Part shown: positions 24,176 through 33,638 of the stretch, piece after piece
Position numbering within the stretch: position 1 is the first letter of the stretch
How the letters are laid out: every line of letters starts with the position of its first letter
NCBI GenBank assembly: GCA_024226735.1
Contig: JAAELL010000589.1
Location: 1 to 34,296 of the forward strand
DNA: 34,296 nucleotides
DNA from: a bacterium
Lineage (GTDB): Bacteria > Planctomycetota > UBA1135 > GCA-002686595
Reading direction: 5' to 3'
The notes under the pieces: model-generated
What the model was told of the DNA's origin: nothing
What the model saw: only the letters and a program-made list of their open reading frames with translations
Database searches by the model: none
Made by a program: the position numbers and the translations under genes

Positions 24176-27100
24176 ATGAAAGCGCTGTGGACCGCATCTG
24201 TCGTACTCGCCGCGCTCGTGGCGGGCCCCGAGATTGGGCTTGGGTCGGTCCCCGCGGACGATTCTGCCCCGATCGACTTCGCGCGCGATATCCGCCCGAT
24301 CCTCTCGGACAACTGCTACGCGTGCCACGGTCCGGACGAAGAGCATCGTGCCGGCGGTCTGCGGTTCGACACCGAGGAAGGAGCGAAGGCCGAGCTCACG
24401 GGAGGCGGCGGGTTCGCGATCGCGCCCGGCGATCCCGACGACAGCGAGCTCGTCTGGCGCATCAAGACCGACGACGAGTCCGAGCGCATGCCGCCGCTCG
24501 ATTCCGGCAAGCAGCTGGAGCCGCACGAGATCGAGCTGCTCGAGCGCTGGATCGAAGAGGGAGCGCCGTGGGCGCGGCACTGGTCGTTCGTGGCCCCCGA
24601 GCGCGCGACACCCCCGCGGGACGGTGGCGCTGGGCCGAACGCGATCGACGCGTTCGTGCACGTGCGCCTCGCCAGCGAAGGCCTCGCGCCGGCGCCCGAG
24701 GCGGCCCCGGAGACCCTCCTGCGGCGCGTCACGCTCGACCTCACGGGCCTGCCTCCGACGCTCGCCGAGCTCGACGCTTTTCTCGCCGACCAGCGGCCTG
24801 AGCGCTACGAGCATGCGGTCGATCGACTGCTCGCGTCGCAGCGCTACGGCGAGCACATGGCGCGCTATTGGCTCGACGCCGCGCGCTACGGCGACACGCA
24901 CGGGCTCCACCTCGACAACGAGCGCATCATGTGGCGCTGGCGCGACTGGGTGATCGGCGCGCTGAACGCCAACCTGCCGTACGACCAGTTCGTCGTCGAG
25001 CAGCTGGCCGGCGACCTCTTGCCGAACGCGACGCTCGACCAAGAGATCGCCTCGGGCTTCAACCGCTGCAACGTGACGAGCGCCGAAGGCGGCATGATCG
25101 CCGAGGAGTACCTCGCCAAGTACGCGATGGACCGCGCCGACTCGACGGCGGCCGTGTTCATGGGTCTCACGCTCGGCTGCGCGCAGTGCCACGATCACAA
25201 ATACGATCCGCTGACGCAGCGCGACTACTACCGGATGTTCGCGTTCTTCAACTCGATCGCGGAGGAGGCGAGCGACCGCAACACGCAGACGCCGGGCCCG
25301 CTTGTGGCCGCGCCGAGCCCCGAACAAGCGAAATCGCTGGCCATGGCCGACCGCCGCATCGCGGCCGCGGAATCGAGCCTGACCGCGCCGTTGCCGGCGG
25401 TCGATGCGCAGGAAGCGATTTGGCGCGCAAGCGTCGGCGAGCAGCTCGCCGAGCACTGGCACGCACTGGTCCCCGTCGCGGCGACTTCGAGCGGCGGAGC
25501 CACCCTCGCGATCGAGAGCGACGGGTCCGTGCTCGCCAACGGCGAGAACCCGGCCACGGACGTGCACGAGATCGTCTTGCGCACCGATCAAGGTCCGCTC
25601 CACGGGCTCTACCTCGATGCGCTCGTGCCGGACGGCGCAAACCTGCCCGGTCGTGCAGTGAATCAGAACTTCGTCCTGAGCGAGATCGAGGTCGAGGTGA
25701 CCCCGCTCGGACGCACAGTCGACACGTCGATCGTCCGGTTCGCGCGCGCGGAGGCGAGCTGGTCCCAGGACAAGTTCGACGTCGCGGCCGCGATCGACGG
25801 AAAGCCCGAGACCGGCTGGGCGGGACTTGGACGCGACGGACCGCGCACAGCACTCTTCGTCGCAGAGCAGCCCTTCGGCCTGGCGGGTGGCAACGAGCTG
25901 CGCGTCCGCCTGCGCTATGAGACCGGCCATTCCCAGCACGCGCTGGCGCGTGTGCGTTTCGCCGTTTCGACCGACCCGACGCACGTGCCGTCCTCGCTCG
26001 GAGTGTGGGAGAGCGCGGGTCCGTTCCAGGGCAAGAATCGCACAGATGCCTTCGAGCGTCCCCTCGTGGGAGAAGGAGGCGCCACACCCCCGGCTGAGCC
26101 GATCACGTGGACGCAGCAGCCTGGATACACCGACGGCGAGATCCATCTCTTCCAAGGCGACAACTCGGCCGTCTACCTGCGCAGGACGATCACCGCGCAC
26201 GGAGCCCGCACGATGCGCGTGTCGCTCGGCAGTGACGACGCGATCCGCGTTTGGCTCAACGGCGAGATCGTGCTCGACAAGAACGTCGCGCGCCCAGTCG
26301 CGGCCGACCAGGACACCGCGACGCTCACGCTCGCCCCGGGCGAGAACGAGCTGCTGCTCAAGGTCGTCAACTTCGGCGGCGGGTTCGGCTACTACTTCCG
26401 TGTCGTCTCCGAGTCGTCGAACGAGCTCCCGCTCGACCTCGTGACCGCGCTCGCGATCGGCGGATCCACGACGGACATCGACGCGAGCGTGCGCGACTTC
26501 TACAGGCGCAACCACAGTGGAGTCTGGCGCGGCCTCGAGAAGAAGCTGCAGACGCTGCGTGACGAGCGCGCGCGCATCGACGCGGACGTCCCGCGCACGA
26601 TGGTCAGCCGCGAGCTCGAGCAGCGACGGCAGGCGCACATCCTCGAGCGCGGCCTCTACGATCACAAGGGCGAGGAGGTCGACCCGGGCGTGCCCGCCGC
26701 TCTGCCACAGATGCCCACGGGCTCACCGCCGAACCGACTCGGACTCGCCGACTGGCTCGTGTCCGCCGAACATCCGCTGACGGCACGCGTCGCCGTCAAT
26801 CGGTACTGGCAACGCTTCTTCGGCGTCGGCTTGGTCGAGACGGCCGAGGACTTCGGTTCGCAGGGCGATTTCCCCAGCCACCCCGAGCTCCTCGACTGGC
26901 TAGCGGTCGAGTTCCGCGAGTCGATGTGGGACGTCAAGGCGATGCACCGCCTGATCGTCACGTCGGACGCGTATCGCCGGTCGTCGCGCGTCGACGCCGA
27001 CCTGCTCGAGCGCGACCCGGACAACCGACTCTACGCGCGCGGTCCGCGCTATCGCCTCGACGCTGAGCAGATCCGCGACGGGGCGCTCTACGTGTCGGGC

Positions 27101-27682
27101 CTGCTCGTCGAGAGAATCGGCGGCAAGAGCGTGCGCCCCTACCAGCCGACGGGTATCTGGAAAGCCGTCGGCTACACCGGCAGCAACACGGCCAACTTCC
27201 GCCAGGATCAAGGTGAGGCCCTCTGGCGCCGCAGCCTCTACACGTTCTGGAAACGCACGGCACCGCCGCCGTCGATGGCGACGTTCGACGCCCCCTCGCG
27301 CGAGGCGTGCACGCTGCGCCGGCCACGCACGAACACGCCACTGCAGGCCCTCGTACTCTTGAACGACCCGCAGTTCGTCGAGGCGATGCGACACTTCGCC
27401 GGACGCATCGTGAGCGAGGGCGGGGCGTCCGACTCCGAGCGCGCGCGCACGATGTTCCGCATGGCGACCTCGCGCACGCCTGACGCGAGCGAGCTCGAGG
27501 TGCTCCTCGGCATCCTCGAGCGGGCACGTGCAGCGTACGCCGTCGACACCGATGCGGCGCGCGCGCTCCTGGCCGTCGGCGACTCTCCGCCGACGCAGGG
27601 CGCGCCGCCGGAAGAGCTCGCCGCCTGGACGATGGTCGCGAGCCTCGTGCTGAACCTCGACGAGACGATCACAAAGGGCTAA
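24176..27682 (+). CDS. PSCyt1 / DUF1549 / DUF1553 domain protein
   Basis: The product is 1168 aa. A signal peptide (MKALWTASVVLAALVAG) precedes the planctomycete cytochrome C-type domain: FARDIRPILSDNCYACHGPDEE with heme motif C47-x-x-C50-H51, ending RWIEEGAPW. DUF1549 follows (RRVTLDLTGLPPT, ARYWLDAARYGDTHG, GCAQCHDHKYDP with a second CxxCH at 335-339). The middle (about 400-790) holds two beta-sandwich regions, one discoidin-like (DVAAAIDGKPETGWAG) and one resembling an appended domain with SLGSDDAIRVWLNGE. DUF1553 is at the C-terminus (RVAVNRYWQRFFGVGLVET, PTGIWKAVGY, RRPRTNTPLQALVLLNDPQF). Proteins of this type always travel with a DUF1501 protein, which follows after 9 bp. The pair is exported; its substrate is unknown, though polysaccharide degradation has been proposed. 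Confidence 0.95.
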   Translation: MKALWTASVVLAALVAGPEIGLGSVPADDSAPIDFARDIRPILSDNCYACHGPDEEHRAGGLRFDTEEGAKAELTGGGGFAIAPGDPDDSELVWRIKTDDESERMPPLDSGKQLEPHEIELLERWIEEGAPWARHWSFVAPERATPPRDGGAGPNAIDAFVHVRLASEGLAPAPEAAPETLLRRVTLDLTGLPPTLAELDAFLADQRPERYEHAVDRLLASQRYGEHMARYWLDAARYGDTHGLHLDNERIMWRWRDWVIGALNANLPYDQFVVEQLAGDLLPNATLDQEIASGFNRCNVTSAEGGMIAEEYLAKYAMDRADSTAAVFMGLTLGCAQCHDHKYDPLTQRDYYRMFAFFNSIAEEASDRNTQTPGPLVAAPSPEQAKSLAMADRRIAAAESSLTAPLPAVDAQEAIWRASVGEQLAEHWHALVPVAATSSGGATLAIESDGSVLANGENPATDVHEIVLRTDQGPLHGLYLDALVPDGANLPGRAVNQNFVLSEIEVEVTPLGRTVDTSIVRFARAEASWSQDKFDVAAAIDGKPETGWAGLGRDGPRTALFVAEQPFGLAGGNELRVRLRYETGHSQHALARVRFAVSTDPTHVPSSLGVWESAGPFQGKNRTDAFERPLVGEGGATPPAEPITWTQQPGYTDGEIHLFQGDNSAVYLRRTITAHGARTMRVSLGSDDAIRVWLNGEIVLDKNVARPVAADQDTATLTLAPGENELLLKVVNFGGGFGYYFRVVSESSNELPLDLVTALAIGGSTTDIDASVRDFYRRNHSGVWRGLEKKLQTLRDERARIDADVPRTMVSRELEQRRQAHILERGLYDHKGEEVDPGVPAALPQMPTGSPPNRLGLADWLVSAEHPLTARVAVNRYWQRFFGVGLVETAEDFGSQGDFPSHPELLDWLAVEFRESMWDVKAMHRLIVTSDAYRRSSRVDADLLERDPDNRLYARGPRYRLDAEQIRDGALYVSGLLVERIGGKSVRPYQPTGIWKAVGYTGSNTANFRQDQGEALWRRSLYTFWKRTAPPPSMATFDAPSREACTLRRPRTNTPLQALVLLNDPQFVEAMRHFAGRIVSEGGASDSERARTMFRMATSRTPDASELEVLLGILERARAAYAVDTDAARALLAVGDSPPTQGAPPEELAAWTMVASLVLNLDETITKG

Positions 27683-27691
27683 GGAACGAGC

Positions 27692-29149
27692 ATGGATCCC
27701 GTACGCGAACACGCACACCTCCTCGATCGCCGCCAGTTCCTCGGACGCGGAGCCGCGGGTGTGGGCGCTAGCCTCGGCACGGCTGCGCTCGGGTCCCTGC
27801 TCTCGACCGACGCGCTAGCCGCAGACGGAGGCATCCTCAACTCGCCGCACTTCCGGCCGAGCGCCAAGCGCATCATCTATCTGTTCATGTCGGGCGCTCC
27901 GTCGCAGATCGACATGTGGGACTACAAGCCCAAGCTCCTGGATCTGTACGATCAGGACCTGCCGGACTCGGTCGTGAACGGTCAGCGCTTCACGACGATG
28001 ACGTCCGGCCAAGCGCGCTTCCCCGTCGCTCCGGCGCGCTTCCGTTTCTCGCGCGCCGGCCAGCTCGGCACGTGGATCTCCGACGAGCTCCTGCCGTACA
28101 CGGCCAAGCAGGTCGACAAGCTCAGCATCGTCCGCAGCTGCTACACCGAAGCGATCAACCACGACCCGGCGATCACGTTCATCCAGACCGGGCACGAGCA
28201 GCCGGGACGCCCTAGCCTGGGCGCGTGGATGTCGTACGGCCTGGGCAGCATGAACGCGGACCTGCCGACGTTCGTCGTGTTGACCGCGACCTGGACGGGA
28301 CGTAGCGAAGCGCAGGCCCTGTACCAACGCCTGTGGGGCTCAGGCTTCGCGCCGACGCTGCACCAGGGCGTCGCGCTGCGCGCGCAGGGCGATCCGGTGT
28401 TGTACCTCTCGAATCCCGCCGGCGTCGACGCGAAGCGTCGACGCGACGTGCTCGACGGGCTCGCGGCGCTCAACGGCCGGCTCGCCGACGAGGTCGGCGA
28501 TCCCGAGATCCGCGCGCGCATCGCGCAGTACGAGATGGCGGCGCGCATGCAGACGTCCGTCCCGGACTTGGTCGACCTCTCGAGCGAGCCCCAGTCCGTG
28601 CTCGACATGTACGGTCCCGACGTGCACAAGCCCGGGACGTTCGCTGCCTCTTGCTTGCTCGCGCGCCGCCTCGCCGAGCGCGACGTACGCTGCATCCAGA
28701 TCTTCCACCGCGGCTGGGACCAGCACGCGAACCTGCCCAAGGACCTGCGCAACCAGTGCCGCGACATCGACCAGCCGAGCGCCGCGCTCCTGGTCGACCT
28801 GGAACAACGCGGCCTGCTCGACGACACGCTCGTCGTCTGGGGCGGCGAGTTCGGCCGCACGACCTACTGCCAGGGCCCGTTGTCCGAGAAGAACTACGGT
28901 CGCGACCACCACCCGCGCTGCTTCACGATGTGGTTCGCCGGCGGCGGCATCAAGCGCGGCGTCGAGCTCGGCGAGACGGACGACTTCTCCTACAACATCA
29001 TCGACGGCGGCGTGCACGTGCACGACATCAACGCGACGATCCTGCACTGCCTGGGGATCGACCACGAGCGACTGACGTATCGCTTCCAGGGCCGCGATTA
29101 CCGGCTCACGGACGTGCACGGGCGGGTCGTGGAGGAGATTCTGGCGTAG
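27692..29149 (+). CDS. DUF1501 domain protein, Tat-exported
   Basis: The product is 485 aa. ATG 27692 has AAGGA 6 nt upstream, 9 nt after the PSCyt1 stop, so the two genes form an operon. The twin-arginine signal is DRRQFLGRGAAGVGASLGTA. The body is DUF1501, an alkaline-phosphatase/sulfatase-like fold: IIYLFMSGAPSQIDMWDYKP, SCYTEAINHDPAITFIQTGH, RPSLGAWMSYGLGS, IFHRGWDQH, LVVWGGEFGRT, GRDHHPRCFTMWFAGGG and VHVHDINATILHCLGI. The conserved D/H residues in these motifs would be the metal site. The enzymatic activity of DUF1501 proteins is not established. Confidence 0.95.
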   Translation: MDPVREHAHLLDRRQFLGRGAAGVGASLGTAALGSLLSTDALAADGGILNSPHFRPSAKRIIYLFMSGAPSQIDMWDYKPKLLDLYDQDLPDSVVNGQRFTTMTSGQARFPVAPARFRFSRAGQLGTWISDELLPYTAKQVDKLSIVRSCYTEAINHDPAITFIQTGHEQPGRPSLGAWMSYGLGSMNADLPTFVVLTATWTGRSEAQALYQRLWGSGFAPTLHQGVALRAQGDPVLYLSNPAGVDAKRRRDVLDGLAALNGRLADEVGDPEIRARIAQYEMAARMQTSVPDLVDLSSEPQSVLDMYGPDVHKPGTFAASCLLARRLAERDVRCIQIFHRGWDQHANLPKDLRNQCRDIDQPSAALLVDLEQRGLLDDTLVVWGGEFGRTTYCQGPLSEKNYGRDHHPRCFTMWFAGGGIKRGVELGETDDFSYNIIDGGVHVHDINATILHCLGIDHERLTYRFQGRDYRLTDVHGRVVEEILA

Positions 29150-29154
29150 GGCTG

Positions 29155-29451
29155 TCAGGCCCCCGTCCGCCGCACGTGCTGCGGCTTCTTCTTCGCCACC
29201 TGCTCGATCACCTCGCGCGCCTCGAGGTCTTGCTTGACCGTCACGACGAACCAGACGATCGAAGCGTCCCGCCAAAGGGCCCCGTTGAGCAGCGGGACGA
29301 CGAGGATGGGCAGGTCCTTCGAGGCGAGTCCCTCGTCCGTCGCCGGGATCACCTTCTCGAGCGCCTGGCGCATGTCGTCGTACTTGTCGCGCTCGATGTG
29401 GACTCCTTGCTTGCCCTCGGGGTGCAGGGTCATGATGCGGTCGTCGCTCAT
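29155..29451 (-). CDS. small DUF6958-like protein
   Basis: The product is 98 aa from ATG 29451. The pattern LHPEGKQGVHIERDKYDDMRQALEKV, then an aspartate/leucine-rich middle, WFVVTVKQDLEAREVIEQ and a basic tail recalls the DUF6958 family (hypothetical proteins with N-P...G...V....Y..M...hl and a WW.K.V.LDLEA-like end). The assignment is from memory and loose. There is no signal peptide, so it is cytoplasmic. It is convergent with the DUF1501 gene (5 nt between stops). The function is unknown. Confidence 0.65.
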   Translation of the reverse strand: MSDDRIMTLHPEGKQGVHIERDKYDDMRQALEKVIPATDEGLASKDLPILVVPLLNGALWRDASIVWFVVTVKQDLEAREVIEQVAKKKPQHVRRTGA

Positions 29452-29529
29452 GCGCCCAGGCTAACGTCCGTCGGCGATTTCTTGCGGTTTCGTGCGATAC
29501 TCGCACCCCCTCCGGCATAGGAGGCGTGC

Positions 29530-29727
29530 ATGCGCAGCCGAGTCGAAAAACACTTCCGCCGCTACCAGGACACTTGCGCCAAGCCCTCCCCGCCGTGTCC
29601 GCGTCCATCGCTGCGATCGCCGTCTCGGGCGGCCGCGGGCTCGCCGCGGTGCGCGCCGCCGTTTTGGCCGAAGTTCCGGTCGCCGGAGCGAGCGCAGCGC
29701 TCGTCCCCGCAGCCACCGCCGTCATCA
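29530..29727 (+). pseudogene. remnant of an ECF sigma factor head, most of it deleted
   Basis: AGGAGG at 29519-29524 is an ideal Shine-Dalgarno for ATG 29530 (5 nt). That frame reads MRSRVEKHFRRYQDT, which looks like the first helix of planctomycete ECF sigma factors, and then loses coding character. From about 29574 a different frame reads LRQALPAVSASIAAIAVSGG and continues into the open frame ending at 32096. LRQALPA corresponds to LREALDD, which follows sigma region 4 in the intact fusion at 1567-4047. So ~135 residues (sigma regions 2 and 4) seem to be missing, together with a change of frame. The reading of the remnant as sigma is inference from the pattern and the paralogue. Confidence 0.5.
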
Positions 29728-32096
29728 TGAACAAGTCCCTCGCCGCATCCCTGGGTGTCGTGCTCATCGCGGCCGCGGGCTGGAGCCTGCGTACGCCGGA
29801 CGGCTCGGTCCCCGGCCCCGCGGAGCCCGAGACGGCCCACGCACCCGCGCCCGACCCGGTGCCTCCGCCCGCACAGACCACGCCCGCCACGGCGACACGA
29901 ACGGCCGCGACGGCGGGCACCGCCGAGCTTGGGGCCGCGGCCCGCGCGACTGGCGGCGCTATCGATTTGTCGGTCGTCTACGCCGGCGAGGGTGTGCCGA
30001 CCGCGGGAATCGAGTACGCGTTGGCTCCACAGCACGATCCGAGCAACGCCGTTTGCACCGGAAGCACCGATACGGACGGGCACGCGACCATGGAGGACCT
30101 CGCGCCGAGCATGTACGTCCTCGACCTCGCTCTACCGACAGGGCCGCAGCGCACGCCCCTGCTCATCGAGAAGAAGAGGCACGAGCTCACGCTCGAGATC
30201 GAGCGCGGCTGGTCGCTCGTCGGGTCCGTCGTCGACCGTGACGGGCGCGCGATCGCCGGCGCCGCCGTGCAGATCGAGGTGCGCACCGGCCCCGCCGCAA
30301 CGCTCGCCCACTCGGCGGCCGACGGGACGTTTCGGGTCGAGCACCTGCGCGACGACATCGAGATCTGGGCACTGGCGAGCGGACGCCAGCCCTCGCAACG
30401 CGAGCAGCTCGAGAAGCGTCATGGCCAAGCCGAGGTGCGGCTCGTCGTCGGCGAGCCCGGCAGCTCGCTCACGGGAATGGTCGAGGACGAGCAGGGTCGT
30501 GCAATCGGCGGAGCGCTCGTCTCCATCGGCATTCCGCTCGATCTCGGCTCGCACTTCGTCCAGCGCCAGCTCTACGCACTGACGACGGCCCCGGACGGTT
30601 CGTTCGCCGCCGATTGGCTACCGGAAGGCAACGTGTTCGTCGGCGCCATGCCCCCGGGCCGCGACCGGGAGCGCGCCGCCGCGGAATGGATCGAGATCAG
30701 CGCGCACGCGCCTGCGCGGGTGCGGCTCGCGCTCGGCAGTGGCGCGCGGCTCGCGGGCCGCGTCACCGATGGGGCGGGTGCTGCGGTCGCCCAGGCCCAG
30801 GTCTTCCTCTCGCATCAGGGCGAGACGGGTCTCGAGGACTTCGGCTGGGCCTCGACGATGACCGACGACGAGGGCCGCTACGCGCTTGCCGGTCTGATTC
30901 CGGGCCGCTACCAGGGGTTCGCCTCACGCGGCGCGATCCGCGAGGAGATCAAGCTCGAGATCGCCCCGCAAGACGATCGGCGCTGGGACGTGACGCTCGC
31001 CACGGGCCACAGCCTGCACGTGCACGTCGTCAACTCCGACGGCCAGCCGTTCGTTACGTGCGAGGTCCAGGTCCAGCGACCCGATCCCCACCTGGACTGG
31101 GTCCACGCGGGAACCGAGTCGATCCATGGCAGCGGCTCGCCCGCGACCTTTCACGACCTCGAGCCCCTCGGTCACCGGGTCTACGTCTTGTTCGGGAAGC
31201 ACCGCTCACTCGGCGTTCGGCGCGATGACGTCGTTCCGGACGACGGGGAGATCACGATCCGCCTCGAGCCCGATCAGGTCCCCACCGCGCAGATCCGCGG
31301 GCGCGTCGTCGACGCGCGCGGGAATCCTGTCCCCGACGCGAAAGTGACGATGCAGCAGAGCGGATGGCCGCGCGTCGCGAACGTCGTGGTCGACCAGGTC
31401 GGCGGGTTCACGGTCGAGGACCTCGTGCCCGGGACCTATCGCCTCACGGCCCGCGCGCCCGGGGCGAAGATGGCGCACGCGACGACCGGCGAGCGCGAGC
31501 TCGGACCGAACGAGGAGCTCGACCTCGGCGATCTGGTGCTGCCCGACGGCGCGCGACTCGAGGTCAACCTCGCGGCCGACGACGGCGGCCCAGTCACCGC
31601 ACCGGTCCTCGTGCTCACGCAAATGGCGATCGCGGCCAAGAGCCCGGGCGGCGTCGAGCTCGAGTGGGACGAGGTCGACGACGTCTGGCGCTCGCCGAGC
31701 CTCGCGCCCGAGATGTACGAGCTCCGCTTCTTCGCTGCCGACGCCCGTCCGGAGGTCTTCGACATCGAGCTCGTCGCGGGCAAGACGCGCCGCCTGGACG
31801 TCACCGCGCACCGCGCGCATCCCGTCGTCCTCGAGCTGCGCTTCGCCAAGGAGAACGAGCAGGGTATGGGCCTGCTCAACGGCGACATCCAGATCGAGGA
31901 CGCGGACGGCAGGCGCGTGATCACCCAACGCCTGTTCGGGTACTTCGACGACTTCGAGAAGCGGCTGCAGCACGTGCATATCGCGCTCGAAGCGGGGAAG
32001 TATCGGATCCTCGCGAAGGACTATTGGACGAAGAACGAGGCGAGCGTCGAGGTGACCGTGCCCGCGGAAGGACCGCTGGAAGTCGACTTGCGCTGA
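29728..32096 (+). CDS. carboxypeptidase-regulatory-like repeat protein with signal anchor (headless sigma-fusion paralogue)
   Basis: The product is 788 aa if started at ATG 29728 (MNKSLAASLGVVLIAAAGWSL, a signal peptide or anchor). The frame stays open upstream to 29526 (GTG). That part has no usable ribosome-binding site and matches the linker of the sigma fusion at 1567-4047. The rest is a Pro/Ala-rich linker and about six beta-sandwich repeats of the carboxypeptidase regulatory-like type: VVDRDGRAIAGAAVQIEV, VEDEQGRAIGGALVSIGI, VTDGAGAAVAQAQVFL, VVDARGNPVPDAKVTM, each followed by a DG(T/S)F or GRY element and a LxPGxY motif (LIPGRYQGF, LVPGTYRLT). It is extracytoplasmic if the signal works. 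The stop codon is in a hairpin shared with the convergent gene. Whether it is still expressed is unknown. Confidence 0.75.
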
Positions 32097-32113
32097 CTCG
32101 CGAGTCCGTCAGC
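32092..32113. terminator. hairpin spanning two convergent stop codons
   Basis: GCTGAC (32092-32097) and GTCAGC (32108-32113) are inverted arms. The first contains the TGA of the repeat protein and the second the TGA of the convergent gene. The overlapping palindrome GACTCGCGAGTC (32095-32106) could form instead. No T-run. Confidence 0.4.
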
Positions 32114-33563
32114 TCTTGCGGGTCTCCTCGAGCCACCGCGCCAGTCGCCGCTCGATCTGCCGCAGGCTGTACCCGAGCCCCGATTCGAACGACTCGATCG
32201 GATGCTCGCCCGAGCCGATCCTGCGCAAGAGGCCCGGTGCTTCGCGCGGCCAGCCCTCGAGCAGGTACGCCGCGAGCACGTAGCCCATCAACATGTCCTC
32301 GTCGCGCATCAAGTTGACGTTGCGACCGAGTAGGAACTCGAGCTTCGGCGCTTTGGGGCCGGCAAGCAATGCACGCCCTTCGGCAAGCCAGTCGGTGGCG
32401 GGGTTCTGGAGGCGCGGCCAGAGCGTGATCGGGCGGTTCTTCTGGTAGTCGGAATGCTCGAAGAAGTACGTCATGCGCGTGCCGGTCAGGTTGTAGACCA
32501 GGTACAGCCCGACGCCCTCCCACGCCCAGCCGTGCCGGCCGTCGATGCCGTACGCGTCCATCAGCATCGCGCCCAGCGTCTGGCGCGCCGCGCCGTCGAG
32601 CCGGCGACGCGGGTCGGAGCTCCACTGGCCGACGACGGTCGGGGTGAGCCAGCCCCCGGCGCTCTGCCGCGCGAGCGCCGCGCGCGGCTCCGGGACGCCG
32701 AAGCCCTTCAGGAGTGCCTCGCGTTCCCCGAAACCCGACAGCAAGAACACCGTGAACCCGTCGCGGTGTGTTTGGCGCAAGCGAAAGACGTGCTCGAAGT
32801 AGTGCTCGGCGGCGTGCGTCAGCCGCGCGGTCGCCTTCGTCTCGACGCTGTCGGTCGTGCCCAGCACGCGCACCGCGCTCGTCGCGTGCGCGCCGCGCAG
32901 CTCGAGGCCGAGGTCCCGTTCCGCCTCGGTGGCTTCGACGGCTTGGGGCTCGGGCGCCCACTCCATCGCCGCCCGCGCGAACAGCGCAAGGTCGGCGCGC
33001 CCACGCAGCGTGCGCTGACTCTCGGCCAGGATCCAGCGCCCTTCGTGCCACGTCTCGCCCAGGGCCGTGCGCACCTCGAGGTCGTCCGGATCGATCAGGA
33101 GCAAGTGACCCAAGACGTCCTCGCGCACTTCGGGCCCAACCTCCGGATCCTTGCGGTGCGCGGAGAGCAACTTGAACAGCCGCAGCTTGTAGTCGCCGAC
33201 CACGCGCCTGTAGCGGCCGGTGAACTCCGGCACCGCGCGCGGGTTGCGGTTGACGCCGAGCTTGTAGGACTTCGACTGCAACCAGCCGTCGCCGCTCCTG
33301 CGGTAGCGCAGGATCCTACGCCCGTCGGAATTGCCGGGCTCGAGGCGCAAGACGCCGCTCCACAGCCGGTCGCGGTCGCCGAACAGCCTCCGGTCGTGGC
33401 ACCAATGGGCGAGCTCCGCGAGCCGCGGCACGATGTCGGTCTCGATGGCGGCGCGCGCGGCGGCGAAGCTCGGCTGGTGCTGCGGGGCGCCGCCAGCAGG
33501 GGTGGCGCCGCCGAGCGCGAGCACCACGGACGACGCGAGCGCGAGCAGGAAGGATCGGATCAA
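32109..33563 (-). CDS. secreted peptidase-MA-like protein lacking a recognisable zinc motif
   Basis: The product is 484 aa from TTG 33563, with GAGG 7 nt upstream, opening a signal peptide (IRSFLLALASSVVLALGG). An N-terminal helical part (FAAARAAIETDIVPRLAELAHWC) is followed by a middle domain. The core has a layout like gluzincin-type peptidases: ATARLTHAAEHYFEHVF, then FTVFLLSGFGEREALL, then RQTLGAMLMDAYG, then HGWAWEGVGLYLVYNLTGT. In active members the third block carries HExxH and the fourth a Glu ligand. Here only the E of WEGVGLYL remains and HExxH is replaced by ARQTL. It is probably a non-catalytic relative, typical of planctomycete secretomes. The family assignment is by pattern only. 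Confidence 0.7.
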   Translation of the reverse strand: MIRSFLLALASSVVLALGGATPAGGAPQHQPSFAAARAAIETDIVPRLAELAHWCHDRRLFGDRDRLWSGVLRLEPGNSDGRRILRYRRSGDGWLQSKSYKLGVNRNPRAVPEFTGRYRRVVGDYKLRLFKLLSAHRKDPEVGPEVREDVLGHLLLIDPDDLEVRTALGETWHEGRWILAESQRTLRGRADLALFARAAMEWAPEPQAVEATEAERDLGLELRGAHATSAVRVLGTTDSVETKATARLTHAAEHYFEHVFRLRQTHRDGFTVFLLSGFGEREALLKGFGVPEPRAALARQSAGGWLTPTVVGQWSSDPRRRLDGAARQTLGAMLMDAYGIDGRHGWAWEGVGLYLVYNLTGTRMTYFFEHSDYQKNRPITLWPRLQNPATDWLAEGRALLAGPKAPKLEFLLGRNVNLMRDEDMLMGYVLAAYLLEGWPREAPGLLRRIGSGEHPIESFESGLGYSLRQIERRLARWLEETRKS

Positions 33564-33638
33564 GGTGTTGCCTCGTGGAAAGCCCAGCTCCCTTAGACGG
33601 GCACGCGACGCCAGTTGTCGACCGATTCCCGCGAATTC

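Noticed and set aside
24089..26665. 858-codon open frame on the minus strand
   Set aside because: It is antisense to the PSCyt1 gene, has Arg/Val/Asp/Glu-rich low-complexity sequence and no recognisable motif, whereas the plus strand has clear domains. Long antisense frames are expected at this G+C content.
28340..29920. 526-codon minus-strand open frame
   Set aside because: It crosses the DUF1501 gene antisense and the small DUF6958-like gene out of frame, with no domain signal.
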